Origin: Drechmeria coniospora
Lineage: Eukaryota > Ascomycota > Sordariomycetes > Hypocreales > Ophiocordycipitaceae
Assembly (NCBI RefSeq): GCF_001625195.1
Contig: NC_054389.1
Location: 1,364,001 to 1,428,000, forward strand
Reading direction: 5' to 3'
DNA: 64,000 nucleotides
A model generated the notes under the pieces. It did no database searches. It saw nothing but the letters and a program-made list of their open reading frames with translations, and was not told the DNA's origin. A program made the translations under genes and the position numbers. The stretch's first letter is position 1; each line of letters opens with the position of its first letter. Positions 10,676 through 23,259 of this stretch are shown one piece after another.

Positions 10676-11210
10676 CTCCCGTGCAGGTGACATGATTCAA
10701 GAGGATGAAAATGCCCCGCCGGCTCCTCAACCAGTTCCCACTCCAGGACTCCGAAGCCCTAACCGCCCCTCCCGCTCCCCTCCCGCTCCCCTTCCACCCC
10801 CCCCAGCCTCGCCGTTCAGGCACTCGACCACACGGCAGCGTTCCGAAAATTACCTTCGTTGCTTATTTCGCAAGCTCGAGCGCATGCGAACGGAACACCG
10901 CCGCCGCTATTAACACTAAGTACTACTAGATCGATACAGGTGCCTGCCGGGAACGAGCTGGCCAGCCGCGGCCACGGTGACGCACTGTACGGTATGGTAC
11001 TCATCCTGCTTAGTACTTAAATACAGTCGCCAGCCACGGCGTTGCATTTTCTCGGCGCTAACAGTTTCCAGCATTAGCCCTCCCTACTGTGCCTTGGTGC
11101 TTGTTAGGTGCCGGCACGCTTACAGCACGCACGGCGTAGCCTTGCCGCCTGCAGTGCTACCCTCCTTGACTCGCCCTGGTACCGGGTCGGTGCCGAATCG
11201 TTCAGCCGGA
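10676..11210 (+). promoter_or_regulatory. Presumed promoter and leader of the M3 peptidase gene
   Basis: C-rich tract at about 10760-10810, occasional GTAC words (10916, 11000) and a pyrimidine-rich stretch before the ATG. No specific site identified. Confidence 0.35.
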
Positions 11211-13620
11211 ATGGACAGCCGTCGTGCCGTAAAGTCCCTCCTCTTCCTCTTCCTCTCCCTCCTGTGCCCCCTCCTCGCCACCGCAACGGTCGCGGCGTCC
11301 CAAACAGGACGGCGGCCGTTCGGAGATGGACAAGTCGCTCGCTCGCCGATGGCGAACAAGAGATCGGCCGAGTCCAGGTTTGTCGTTCCGCCCCAGCGCC
11401 CCCCCGTCTTCAACGCGACGGCCGAATCCATCTTGGCCGACGTGGAGAAGCTCAAGAGCTTGGTGAGGGGCGTCTACGACAAGATCGTTGCCGAGGTGCA
11501 CCCTGACCATGCCAACTTTGGCAATGTCATGGAGCCGATGCTGCAGAGCCAAAACCTTTGGCGTGAGGGGACCATACCGCTGTGCCTGTACCAGCACATC
11601 TCCACCAATGCCTCTCTACGCGAAGCGTCGAGCAAGGCCGAGAAGCTGGTGGCCAAGTTCCACCTCGAAATGGTGATGCGCGTCGACGTCTTCAAGCTCG
11701 TCGATGCCGTGAACAGCAGGAAGTCGTCGGAGAATCTGACGCTGGAGCAGCACCGCGTGCTGGAAAGGGAGTACTTGAAGCGTGTCTACAAAGGCCTCCT
11801 CCTGCCTTCCGACCGTCAGCGCCTCGAATTGGAAGAGCAGGAGAATCGTTTGACCAAGTTGAGGGTCGACGCGCACAAAAACCTTGGCGGGGACAACAAA
11901 GAAATCTGGTTCACGCGAGAGGAGCTCGAGGGCGTGCCCGCGGCCGAAATTGACCTCGGCCAACTCCAGAATGGCACCGGAGAGAACGAGGGTAAATTCA
12001 GGCTGACGTTCAAGCACCCCCATTCCGTCCCCCTGATGAAGTATGCCACTCGCGAAGACACTCGGCGGCGGTACAGCATGGCCGATGCGAACAAGGTCTG
12101 TCGTGTCCCGCATCACGCCTGGACGTGCGAGCGCGCGTCATGCTAACACTCGACTCGCACCAGGCCATCGCCAACGTACCCCTTTTCCGGGAAATGGTCG
12201 TGATCCGGGACAAGATGGCTCGCTCGCTCGGATACGTCAACTATGCCAGCCTGCGGATCGAGTCGAAGATGGCCAAGACGACGCAGCACGTCTACGACTT
12301 CTTGAACGACCTACGAAAGAAGCTGGCACCGGGGAGTGCCGAGGAGGCCAACCGTCTCCTCGAGTGCAAACGACGTGACTTTGAGCGCCGGAACGAAACC
12401 TTTGATGGCACGTTTTACGTCTGGGACATCGCGTATTACTCGCGAATCATGAAGGAAGAGGAGTACGACGTCAGCGATCAGGAGATCGCCGAGTACTTTC
12501 CCCTCAACTCTACCCTGACCGGCATGCTAAGCATTTTCGAGGATCTCTTCGGCCTCCGCTTTGTCCGAGTCGAGGCCGGGGACCGAGCGGTGCTGAGCCC
12601 GACGGGCAAGGCCGAAGACATTGTCTGGCACCCAGACGTTGCCCTGTACGCCGTTTGGAACGACGAGGAGGCAGGCGGCGACTTCCTGGGCTACCTGTAC
12701 ATGGACCTGCACCCCCGCCCCCACAAGTACGGCAACAACGCAAACGCCGGCATCATCCCTGGCTTCAGCCTTGGGGAGGGCAAGACGAAGGCTAGAAACT
12801 ACCCCGTGACGGTGCTCATCTGCAACTTCAGCGGCCCGACCAGGAGCACACCGGCGCTCCTCAAACATCGAGAAGTCGTCACCCTGTTCCACGAACTTGG
12901 CCACGGCATCACGGATCTCGTCAGCCAAACTCGCTACAGCGAAGTCCACGGCAACCGCGTGTCCGAAGACTTTCTCGAAACGCCGTCGCAGATGCTCGAG
13001 AACTGGTGCTGGGACCAGAGCGTCCTCCGCCGTCTGTCCTCTCACTGGGAAACGAAGGCGCAGATCCCCGATGCCATGACGGAGCGCCTCGTCAAGTCGA
13101 GAGAATTCAACTCGGTGATCGGCCACCAGCAGCAGCTCTTCCTCAGCCTCTTCGACATGGCCGTTTATACGCCCCAGTCGGCCGAGGAGCTGGAGAAGAT
13201 GGACATTCCCAAGCTTTGGTTCGATCTACGGAAGGGAACCTCGAGCATCGTGGAGCCCAAGTACGCTTCTCCCACGACTCCTGCCACTCCCGTCGTCACC
13301 CCATGATGGCCCTTTCGAATCTTGACGAGTGCTGACATGACGTGTCCAGGGAGTGGTCCAACAGGTTCGGCGCCATCGGTCAATTCTTCCACAGCTACGA
13401 TGCCGGCTACTACGGATACCTCTATTCCAAAGTCTTTTCCGCCGACATGTTCGACGCGAAATTCAAGGCGAACCCCATGAACCGCACCGAGGGCCGCAGG
13501 TATCGCCAGATTGTGCTCGAGCGTGGCGGCAGCATGGATGAGATGTCGATTCTGAAAGAATTTCTGGGTCGCGAGCCCAAGTCGGACGCATTTTCCCAAC
13601 TACTGGGCATTTCTCAGTAG
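11211..13620 (+). CDS. M3-family zinc metallopeptidase (thimet/oligopeptidase type) with N-terminal signal
   Basis: Three exons: 11211-12095, 12164-13260 and 13350-13620; introns of 68 bases (branch TGCTAAC, acceptor CACCAG) and 89 bases (acceptor TCCAG), both in matching phase; 750 residues. The catalytic motif HELGH is at residues 538-542, with the third zinc ligand expected in the downstream FLETPSQMLENW block. Other family blocks are YGNNANAGIIPGFS and HSYDAGYYGYLYSKVFSADMF. M3 enzymes cleave oligopeptides up to about 20 residues. Most fungal members are cytosolic or mitochondrial, but this one opens with KSLLFLFLSLLCPLLATATV, a strong hydrophobic signal peptide or anchor, and has several N-glycosylation sequons (NATA, NASL, NLTL), suggesting the secretory route. 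Confidence 0.9.
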
Positions 13621-13824
13621 AAGGGCGGCAAGAGGTACGCCGGCATCAAGGGCTGGAGATGTGAAGGCTGGAGGTTCATGTTGGAGACGACCAAAACGGT
13701 TACATGACGTCGTCGCGGCCGAGGTGACGGAGGGGAAAAGGTGACGAGTCGTGTGCTATGCCGCTGCGGAGGTATAGAGGGTCATGGGTTGGCAGGGTAA
13801 TTATATGAATGATGTGTAAGTAGT
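13621..13824. other. 3' flank of the M3 peptidase gene
   Basis: Presumed 3' UTR; no other feature. Confidence 0.4.
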
Positions 13825-14900
13825 TGTGTACATGTACAAATGGCGTACGCTGTATTTGTATGCATGCACTACGTCGGAGTGCGGAGCGTACTGTAGTGTA
13901 AGCATGCACAAGTAGTTGTACATGTATTAATTTCACAAGCACACTGACATTTGATGTTCGTAGATGGAGCACTGCAGTCCGTACAATAGGTGTGAAAGTG
14001 CGCTCGCTGCAAGTACTTGTAAGAAGTTGTACTTGCTCCGTAGGTGCACTTACAGTACGTAAGTACATGCAAGTAAGTAATACTTACACCTTCTTGGCAC
14101 GCCGTAGAGTGGAGCGGAGGGAATCATCGGATGCAGTGTCGGGTGCTTTCTACATGCACACCTAAGTAGTGTGCCGGTACGGAGTTCTCATGCTCAAGTA
14201 GCACTTCATCCTACATGTACAGCTACCAAGGTGTAATTGTACTCTGTCTTCATGCCACACCTTGGGCTTCACCTGCTGAAGGCCCGAGGCCGGTTTGGAT
14301 GAAGAGTAAAGACACGAACCAACCTACGGTCTGGTGAGCCAGCAAAGTGAAGAAGGAATAACGTACTACTTGCTGTACACCTACTTACACCCGCGTAAGT
14401 ACACCCACTTACATGTACACATATATTATGGTACGCATGCATGTGGGTGTACGGGTCAAAGGTGGAGGTGCAAGTACGTCGTACAACTATTACAACGTAC
14501 AGTAAGTAAGCACGGAGTATACTTATACACGTACTTACCTGTACTCCGTACAAGTAGGTGTAGTTAGGTGTAGTTGTACAGTATAGTTGTACAGTATAGT
14601 ACGGAGTAATTATTTCTGAATTGCTTGTATCCCTACGGAGTACTCTGTACATGTACTTACTTAGTTGTGCTCTTACTCCGTACTGCACTGTACTTACCTG
14701 TATGAGTAATGGTATTATTAATGCTGGGTGTGTCACTGGTTTTCTTGCCGACTTGCAGCACGTTGTTTTTCCTCCACTCGCCCCCTCACTCCAGTGGAAG
14801 GACGGTGGGAACCAACAACTAACCGGCCAGACGCACCTGTCATGCACTGTACGACTGCCGACTGCGGAGTACATGTAAGTATGGTTAACGGTCAGTACTT
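13825..14900. repeat. GTAC-word island D
   Basis: About 1.1 kb of GTAC-centred palindromic words including TACGTAAGTACATGCAAGTAAGTA and several TACTCCGTAC. It borders the long gene-poor stretch that follows. Confidence 0.8.
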
Positions 14901-16064
14901 GGAGTAGTCCTACAGTAACCCTGCAGGCTGATGCCGAGAATGAGCGGCGCGTGTGGGCGGCAAACGCTTCCGAGTCAGCCACTGAACTGAACGGATGAGG
15001 ACGACGCCTCCCGGTCGGGACGCAAGTTCAGGACATGGATGCTGCAACCATGCTAGCGGTGGAAGGGGGGGCACCGAGGCCCAGAGAGACCCAGAGGGAC
15101 GACCCAGCAGGACCCCAGAAAGACCCGGGGTGTCGGGGTGGCGCCCTTTCCCTTTCCTTGTCTGGTTGACTCGACGGTGATGTGTTGTGATGGAGCCGGG
15201 CTCAATCGTCGGGGCTCTAGAACGACCGTGGTGGGAGTTTTGTTGCCGTGCGGATCCGCCTTGCGAGTCTTGTTCCTTGGATGAGGAGTCGAGCACTCGA
15301 TAGGAGTGTCCAGGACCTCAGTTCAATGGCCTCTCACGGCCGTCGACGATGCCGTATGCATGCCCGCTCGCCGCCGCAGCGAGTTCCACCCACTTCGCGA
15401 ATCGTCGCGCAAGCATGTGCATGCACAGTGCTCGCACAAGCCGTGCAGGCAAGTATCGTCTAATTACTTCGACAGACACTCGTCTGCAGGTGTATCGTCC
15501 GCCGTCCTTGCGGCGGCCGCGTTCACAGAGGCCGGGGTTCGCAATGGCGCAGAGCTGATGGGACCAAAAACACGTCACCCTGGCTGGCGGCATAAGCGCA
15601 CTCCCCATCCGTCACTTTGGGAATCGAACGAACCTGTCCTTTATTCATTCGGCCGCTCCCTATCCTGCCTCCCGGTCTCATCCGATCGACCGCGTCGGTA
15701 TCGATCGCTCGCGATGGCGCTGCGACCAGCCGCCCCGTACCACCGGCTCGGCGAACCTTTTGCCTGTGGTGTTTTGCCTGGGTAAATTGTTGCGATGGGT
15801 TCGAACCCCAAGAAACATGCCAACCCGGGCGTGCACTGGCCAAAGGTGGCCAAGTTGAGCAACGGCTCGGATTGTTGTTGATCCAACTACGAGCAGGGAA
15901 GTTGACTTGGGGCCGGAAACCATGGACTGCGAATGGCGCAGCGGATACGACGACGCATCCGCTGAAGAGAAGCTGATTAGGAGATGGGACGGACAGAACG
16001 ACAGGCGGCGCCGGAGCGGAAAGTCCTGTGACTTTGAATCCAAAATGCAGCTACAGGTATAGCC

Positions 16065-16275
16065 GTGAGTACGAGCATAGTTGCAGTTGTACTTACGTAC
16101 CCGTGCATGCACCTACTCGTATTGCACCTACTCGTCTTGGATAGTGCTCATACTGTACGTAAGAACAGGGAAGTGACGACTTGAAACATGTACAACTACA
16201 TGTGCACGTACGAGTATTGCTTGTATGCATCATTCTACAGGTATTACGTGTACAGTAGCAAGCATGGACAAGTAA
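16065..16275. repeat. GTAC-word island E (small)
   Basis: About 200 bases of the same palindromic words inside a gene-poor gap, with a separate short cluster at 16560-16595. Confidence 0.7.
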
Positions 16276-17794
16276 TAATACTCGCAGCAATTGTTGCTCC
16301 TTCTCGGATGGCCCAGCAAGGAAGGCTGCCCGCGGTGGAATCTGCCATGGCAAGTCACGCTTGCAAGACATGGACGGCACATGTACAATACACAACCGTC
16401 CACCGACGCACATGACGGTCGCCAAGAGTCCCGCCTCGCCGCTTTTCTATTTCTTCGAGGACGTTGCGACGCCGTGCAAGCACTGTGGATGATGTGGTAC
16501 TTTGCGTGCCTGTACGGTGAGAGCCCCCGAGGAGTTCTAACCACATTCAACCCGACGTGAATCCTGTGCATGCAAGTAAGTACACCTACTTGTCGGCAGC
16601 GAAGCAGGAAGAAGAAAGAAGAGGCATTGTGCCACCTGGAAGGTACTGATGCTGCGAAAGGTGCCAAGCGAGTCAAGAGACGGAAGGATTACCGGAAGGA
16701 TTGATCGAGTGGGGATCGGTACGGCAACGATTTCCTCGACCGCCTGGGCATGTCGCTAAAAGAGCCCTCCAATCTGTCCGACGATTCGAAAGCATCGTTG
16801 TGCTTCCAACAACGCTGATGCCAGAAAAAATACAGAAGAAGCACTTGCCTGTCTGGACCGGTCAGGCTGGCCACCGAGAATGGCGAATGGGAGGTGCATG
16901 CGGCCACCAACAGCTGGTTGGCGCGCTGCATCGAGAAGGTTGTGTCTGAACCGAGTCGGCGCCTCCCAACCTTTGGCCTGCCTTGCCCGAGAGAAAAGAC
17001 ATCATCACGGCATGGTAGCTGCGCATTTGATTTGGCCATTTTTCCTCTTCATCGCCGCCTCGCCGACTCCAACTTGCAGATCCCGGCGTCGTCCAGCTGC
17101 CCTGCCCCAGAGCGCCAACGTGTACAACGGCCGGTGCATCAACAAACTTGGTTGTTTGTGGCAGGCCAACGGAACCCCCCCCCCCATGCGAGGGCCAGGT
17201 GAAGTGTTGATCAAGGCCTAGAGTCGTGTGCCAATACTGTGTGCAATACGCCTTCCTCTCCAAGTCCGTCGCAACTTCCCTGCCTTCCACTCCTTCCGGC
17301 GCCTCGTGTTTGCCAGGCGGACGCCATCGCAAGAAAGGAAAGGACAATGCTGAGCCGACTTCTCGCTTACCTGGTGTCGCTCGTGCGTCAACCTTGTCTG
17401 GTGTCCCCGAGCTTGGGGCGGACGCTGTCGGTACATACTACAGGCACGTAGTAGCGCAGAGCAGTGGATGCTTACATTACATGCCCGTCTACGAGCGTTC
17501 CCCTGCAGGTGCGAAGGCACTGCCAATACGAAATGCAGCGTAGCAGTATTAATACGTTGCGGGAAGAATCGCAAGGCGACACACGCCCGAGTTTGGTGCA
17601 GAAAACCCATCTACCCACAGGAACACCTACCGACTCTGACATACTTGCTTCTCTGCACCAACCCCACGAATCGAATGGATCAGCTTGCTTCCTGTTCAGT
17701 ACTTGTATGTCTCGGCCGAGGTGGGCTCCTTCGTCGAGCTGATGACGGCGTGTACGAGTAATGATCATTGCCTATATGGCGCCCCCCCTGGCAC

Positions 17795-17947
17795 CCATCC
17801 ATCCATCCCTCCCATCCCATCCCATCCCATCCCCCCGTCCATCCCCGTCCATCCCCGTCCATCCCCGTCCATCCCCGTCCATCCTCGTTCATCCCCGTCC
17901 ATCCCCATCCGCCCCCATCCCTCCCCCCCATCCCCATCCATCCTCCC
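17795..17947. repeat. C-rich minisatellite, period mostly 10
   Basis: Unit CCATCCCCGT repeated with drift at its centre (about 17831-17900); CCCAT/CCATC variants on both sides. Strongly strand-asymmetric (C-rich on +). No coding function inferred, although it keeps frames open on both strands. Confidence 0.85.
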
Positions 17948-18634
17948 AAAACATCCCTGGCTCCCCACGATGCAAGCCCGCACGTTCCGGCTCCCTACTG
18001 GGTCCTAGGGTGGCCTGGCTGGCAGACGAGCGACCTCCCAATTCCTTCCCCCCGCATCTGCATCGACAGTATGGGGTCATAGGTCCAGGTGCGTCGTATT
18101 CTCCGTACTGTATGGCTTTCTCACCTTGCCCGCAGCTTCCATCACCCCGGGCCCCCCCAGGCTACGGTTGAGACCGCACATGGCGTATTAATACGGAGTG
18201 CCGGCCAGCGCACCCATCCGTCCATGCTCATGTTCGTACTCGTTCTGGAGGTGTGCTCCCCTTCCTGTCGCCTGTATCCGTTGAATGCGGATAGTGCAGA
18301 GCCAGTGCCACCCTCACCACTTGGGGTCCCTGCCGGCAACGACCGTACGCTTTCCGTCACGGGCCTCCCGTCCCTCGAATTCTGGATTCCAAACATTCTT
18401 ACATCCTTTCGACGTGATTCATTCCGTCTCAACTATTCCGACTCTCGAGCTGGCCTTGCATCGTATCGACCGGCCCCCCCCGACCCCGTCGGCCTTGGTC
18501 TAGACGACGCCGGACCTGCCGCCTGTTTTGGACCATTGCGCATCCGGCCCGTTTGACGCCTCGCTCCCCTCATCCTTCCCGAGCATTTCGTCCTGCTACC
18601 GTTCTTCGCCCGTCCCGCGGTCGAGGCCGTCGCC

Positions 18635-20368
18635 ATGGGCGTCGATGCAGAGAAGATGGGCGCCGTCGACCACATGGACAAAAGCATCGACAACTCGTCT
18701 AATTCTGACGTCGGTCACACGCTTGACCCCGATGCAGGACTCTCCGAAGAGGAGAGGAAGGAGGCTGTTAGTTTTCCACCTGTCGGCGGTGACGTCGACC
18801 GAGTGTCGCGTACTGATGTGGAAGCGCGCAGGAACGCAAGCTGCTCTGGAAACTCGACCTTCAGCTCATTCCCTGGGTATGAACCACGATGGCACCGACG
18901 GGCACGCAGGCCGACGCCGTCAAGGGGCTACTGCTCGCCCGTCTACCAGTTGCTGACCTTGGTCAGCTTTCTCTCCTGTATCTCATGTGCTTCCTGGACC
19001 GCACCAACATCGGGAACGCCAAGGTGGCCCACCTCGAAAGGAGCATAGGCATCGATCCCGCGACGGACACGGAAAAGTTTCCCGCCACTCTCACCATCTT
19101 TTTCGTCTCGTATGCCCTCTTTGAGGCCCTGTGCAATTTTCTCCTCAAAAAGTTCCGTCCTTCCATCTTCATCCCCGTCATCATGTAGGTGCCGCCTCCC
19201 CCCGACGGCTTCCCCATTCGACTGACCGACGGCAAGGATCCTCTGGGGTTCCTGCATGCTCGGCATGGGCTTCGTGAAAAACTGGTCTGGCCTGATGGCA
19301 GGCAGATGGTTCTTGGGCGTCTGCGAGGCCGGCCTCTTTCCCGGAATCAACTACTACCTGTCCTGCTGGTATCGGCGCGACGAGTTTGGCGTCCGCGCCG
19401 CCATCTTCTTCTCGGCCGCCGCCATCTCCGGTTCCTTTGGAGGCCTGCTCGCCGCCGCCATCCAAAAGATGGACGGCCTCGCCGGCCTGCAGGGCTGGGC
19501 TTGGATCTTCATCATCGAGGGTATGCTCACCATCATCATCGCCTTGGCTTCCTTTTGGATGGTGCACGACTTCCCCGACGAGGCCAAGTTTCTCTCCGAG
19601 GATGACCGTGCCCGCGTTATCCTGCGCCTCAAGCGCGACGGTCAACACTCGGCCGAGCACGAGGACTTCAAGTGGGACTACCTCTGGGCTGCCTTCAAGG
19701 ACTGGAAGACGTACGCCGGCATGCTCATCTACATGGGCCCGCTCATGCCCCTCTATGCCTTCAGCACCTTCCTTCCCAGCATCATCCAGAACATGAGCTT
19801 CACCGACAAGGAGCAGATCGTCAAGAATCAACTCCTGAGCGTGCCGCCCTATGCCCTCGCCGCACTGCTCACCGTTGTCGTCGGTTTCTGGTCCGACAAG
19901 TGCCAGAGGCGCGGCGTTTTCAACATGGGATGCGCCGCCATCGGCATCACCGGCTTCATCATGCTCATGGCGACGACGAAGCCGGGGGTCCAGTACGCGG
20001 GTACCTTCCTCGGCGCGTGCGGCATTTACCCCAGCATCTCCCTCACCATCGCCTGGGTGGCCAACAACGTCGAGGGCGTCTACAAGAGAGGCATCGTCCT
20101 CGGATTCGTCATCGGATGGGGCAACCTCAACGGCGTGGTGAGCAGTAACATCTACCGCAACCCGCCCCGGTACTTTGCCGGTCACGGCACCGTCGTGGCA
20201 TATCTGTTCGTCTGCATGTTTGGAGGCAGCGCACTGATGTGGGTGCTGCTCGGGAGGGAGAACAGGAAACGGCGGAATGGGGAGCGGGATCATTGGATCG
20301 AGGGCAAGACGGACGCTGAGATCAACGCGCTCGGCGACAAGCGACCCGACTTCATCTATACCCTCTGA
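18635..20368 (+). CDS. MFS permease, DAL5/TNA1 (anion:cation symporter) family
   Basis: Four exons: 18635-18766, 18832-18876, 18967-19184 and 19237-20368, giving 508 residues. The 45-base second exon supplies ERKLLWKLDLQLIPW, the conserved entry to TM1, and the next exon gives LSLLYLMCFLDRTNIGNAKV, the family signature. The third splice joins PVIM to ILWGSCMLGMGF. Further blocks are GRWFLGVCEAGLFPGINYYL, a central loop and the C-terminus GERDHWIEGK then RPDFIYTL. This is the allantoate/nicotinate/vitamin-type permease family with 12 membrane segments in the plasma membrane; substrate is not predictable, though the wording is closest to nicotinic-acid (TNA1-like) permeases. Donor GTTAGT of intron 1 is slightly atypical; all junction phases agree. 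Confidence 0.9.
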
Positions 20369-22981
20369 GCGCCGAGGGTGAGAATGTGGGTCAAGGGAGC
20401 GAGCATACGTTTCATGAAGGCGTACTTTTTATTGTCCGATGAGGCATACGTACATAGGAAATGGCTGTAGGCAGCATGCGAAGAGGAGGAACCAGCCGGT
20501 TTCAAACACCAAACTTGCGTGCCTTGAGGGGATGTGTTGCATTATTCCATAGGCGTGTTTGCCGAGGAGGCTCGGCTGCGTGTTGTATCCAATTGATTCT
20601 CACGCTTCTCAAGACGGAAACACAGGCCATGGGCATGATCGACTTGTCTGGGTGACAGACGGTTGCATCCATCATGTGACTTGGCCAGGAAAAGGTCTTG
20701 CGGGGACGGTTCGCGCTTTAGCCACTACCATGCCAGCACCTGTCAACTGCCACATTGGAGCACCCTGAGCTGGAGGGGGGGGGAGGGTGTTGTGCCGTCA
20801 CCTACTCTAGCTGGCTAGGCGCTTTGCTGGTGATGTTGGAAGGTGCACGGCTGTATCAGTCAAGGCGGCACAGGTGGCAATAACGAAGCGAGATGGCGAT
20901 AGTGAAGTGGGCGGTGGACGCGGGCCGAGCTATATGTCGAAGATAGAGCCGTAGACGGCGCGGTGGTTTACTTTTGTAAAAGGAGTTTATATCGAAGAGA
21001 ACGACCCTGGGATGTGTGGTGATTTTTCTTCACATTATAGAGACTCAACTCACAACATTGGAAGCTTGTACTTAAAGGCAAGGACAGAGGCAAGGCATAT
21101 ATCGGAGAGTAATAGTCCAGATATATATACCGCGTTATTGCCATTGACATGTTGTAACACAAAGTGCCTATCCCCACCGAGGTGACAGGGCTCGCGGCTC
21201 AAAATGCTGCTGGCGGCTGTGCGTTTACACTCAAGCATGATGAAAAAAAAAGACACCACGACGAGCTGATGATGGGAGAGGGGGGGGGGACGTGTGGTAG
21301 CCTGAAAGGAGACAAGGGACGGGACGCCGGCTGGCACTGGCCATCCATGTAAGGCTATCGCAGCGAAGGCAGCAGCCATCTCAGGCAAGAAATAATACAG
21401 TCTAGTTGGCTCAATATATGATTTAATTAATAAAGTACGGACTAGTCCGTAGACCGTAGGTGGTTGATTGATGAGGCTGGTCGCTGCATTGGAAAGAACG
21501 ATGGCCCTTCCGCTTGCCAGCGGATCGAGTGGTTGGTCAGCTGATTGTTGTCGAATGGCCGCGCTTCCTTGGCCTCCTCCTTACGACACAACGTTCTTCA
21601 CTGGCGTAGGCACAGGCGTGCAAAGGCAAGTCACGAAACGACATCTCTAGGCTCGGAAAGCTGACGCAAGAGTCAAGAAAATACAAGGGCATGTGATCGA
21701 GGAGGTGGGCCGTGATGCAGCCAAGGTTCCCGTCCCTGCCCTGTGCACTGCAATTGCACTGTCCATGGGTCGGTGGCCCCGTGGACGATGATCGATCTCT
21801 ATCCATGTACAATACATGAATCATTCGATGGTATGCCCCTTATGAAATCTGGTACCCAGAAACTAATTTGTGCCATTGGCGGTCCATATAGCCATGTTTG
21901 CGAAACATTACCTCAGCGACGGGCTCGGCGACACAAGATGATCGATCGAACCCATCAGTGAATACGATCAATGAGCACTACATCCGTTCCTGTGAGTGAA
22001 TACACGCACACTATGTACAGAACATACTCGTACACGCATTCCACGGCTATCGTCCTCGCCCTGTCGAGAAAATGTCATGGACCTGTGCTTCGGAACGGGC
22101 CATTCACATCAATTGTGCAACGATGACTCCCGGTGCATCAAAGTCCCGCACTGACCGATAAAATTGCACTGGACCACTGTTTGTACACTTTAATGTATAA
22201 TTTACGCCGTAACATTTCGCTTCCTTGAGTAGCTGACTGACCTGCCGCTCGAGTAGGTGACGCACGCAATGGCTACGGCCAACTTCGCCCGCCAGGACGG
22301 GCAACCGGATCTTTAATCAAATGAACGCACTGTAGCCACCCGTATTTCTTCTTATTTTTTTAAGGTTTTCCTTTAGACGTCCAACTTCAACCCTAGATAG
22401 GGCGGCTGTCGGCAGAGTCAAGAGGCGGATGAGGCCGACTGTCAAGCCAACCTTGAACCCCTTCTCACGTGCACCTTGACCAACGCACAGGTATATTTCT
22501 TTCCTTTCTAGAGCACTTGGCTGGAGAATTTTCGTCCAAACTCGGTCACGTATTGGAGAGTCCATGCGCTGAAAACAGAGGGGAGGGGGGAGAGCGACAT
22601 GTGTGGTGTAGCACGGCAACGGGTCGGTCTTGTTGAAGGGGGGGTGGCCAACACTCACTCGCCCTCGAGGACAAAAAGTCCTTTCTTCGTTGCAATCTGC
22701 TTTTGCTCCTCACCTCTTGTTTCTTTGGCGTTGCCGTCGTTTTCTATGCTGATATTCGCCATCCCCTGTCGCGCATTACGGCTTCCTGCATCAGTCCTCC
22801 CCTGGTCGTGCAGCACGAGCCTTTCTCCCTTCTCTCTCTGGTTTTATACTCACTCAACTTCTCGCTAGTTCTTCGCCGCCGGTTGCACCGACGAGAGACC
22901 TTGTGTGCAACGGGAAATTATCTTTTTTCACGCCACTCTCTACCATCTCCGTCTCTTCCTAGCCGACCGCAGAGTGAGGGG
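20369..22981. other. Gene-poor 2.6 kb gap before the GPCR gene
   Basis: No credible gene. AT-rich tract at 21050-21460, otherwise balanced. Notably almost free of GTAC words, so not every intergenic gap is an island. Confidence 0.5.
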
Positions 22982-23259
22982 ATGGGCTTTCGTTGCAGGA
23001 GAGTGCTCCTCTAGACATGCTGCATATCTTGTTCACCGTCTCTACAGTGCCTCGCAGCCCAGTCTTATCGTTTCCTCCATCCAAAGTCTCGCACATCCCA
23101 GACCGCTTATCTACCTCGCACACGTCGGGAAACCTCCAGAAGAGGGTGCTCGAGGGAATCAACAATCGAAAGAGGACTCAACCCACCACCCGCGATGCCC
23201 TCAACTCCGTCAGCGAGCTCGTTGCCCATCGCAGAGCGCCTCACGCAGAGGCAAATTGA
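22982..23259 (+). promoter_or_regulatory. Candidate upstream ORFs of the GPCR gene
   Basis: ATG at 22982 opens a 10-codon frame ending at 23014. ATG at 23017 opens an 80-codon frame that passes the main ATG at 23195 in another register and stops at 23259. If transcription starts upstream of 22982, both would act against initiation at the GPCR start. The transcript start is unknown, and a leader intron could remove them. Confidence 0.3.

Larger units (their letters stand above)
14901..18634. other. Gene-poor 3.7 kb gap
   Basis: No frame with a recognisable domain or consistent codon use. It contains a smaller GTAC patch (16065-16275 and 16560-16595) and the C-rich minisatellite at 17795-17947. 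The final few hundred bases are presumably the promoter of the permease gene. A non-coding RNA gene cannot be ruled out. Confidence 0.5.

Noticed and set aside
15785..15830. Possible tRNA T-arm (GGGTTCGAACCCC)
   Set aside because: The sequence fits a T-loop, but no matching 7-base acceptor stem or D-arm is found at the proper distance on either strand, and the T-stem has a mismatch.
19181..20293. 370-codon minus frame over the DAL5-type permease
   Set aside because: Antisense shadow of a strongly supported membrane-transporter gene.
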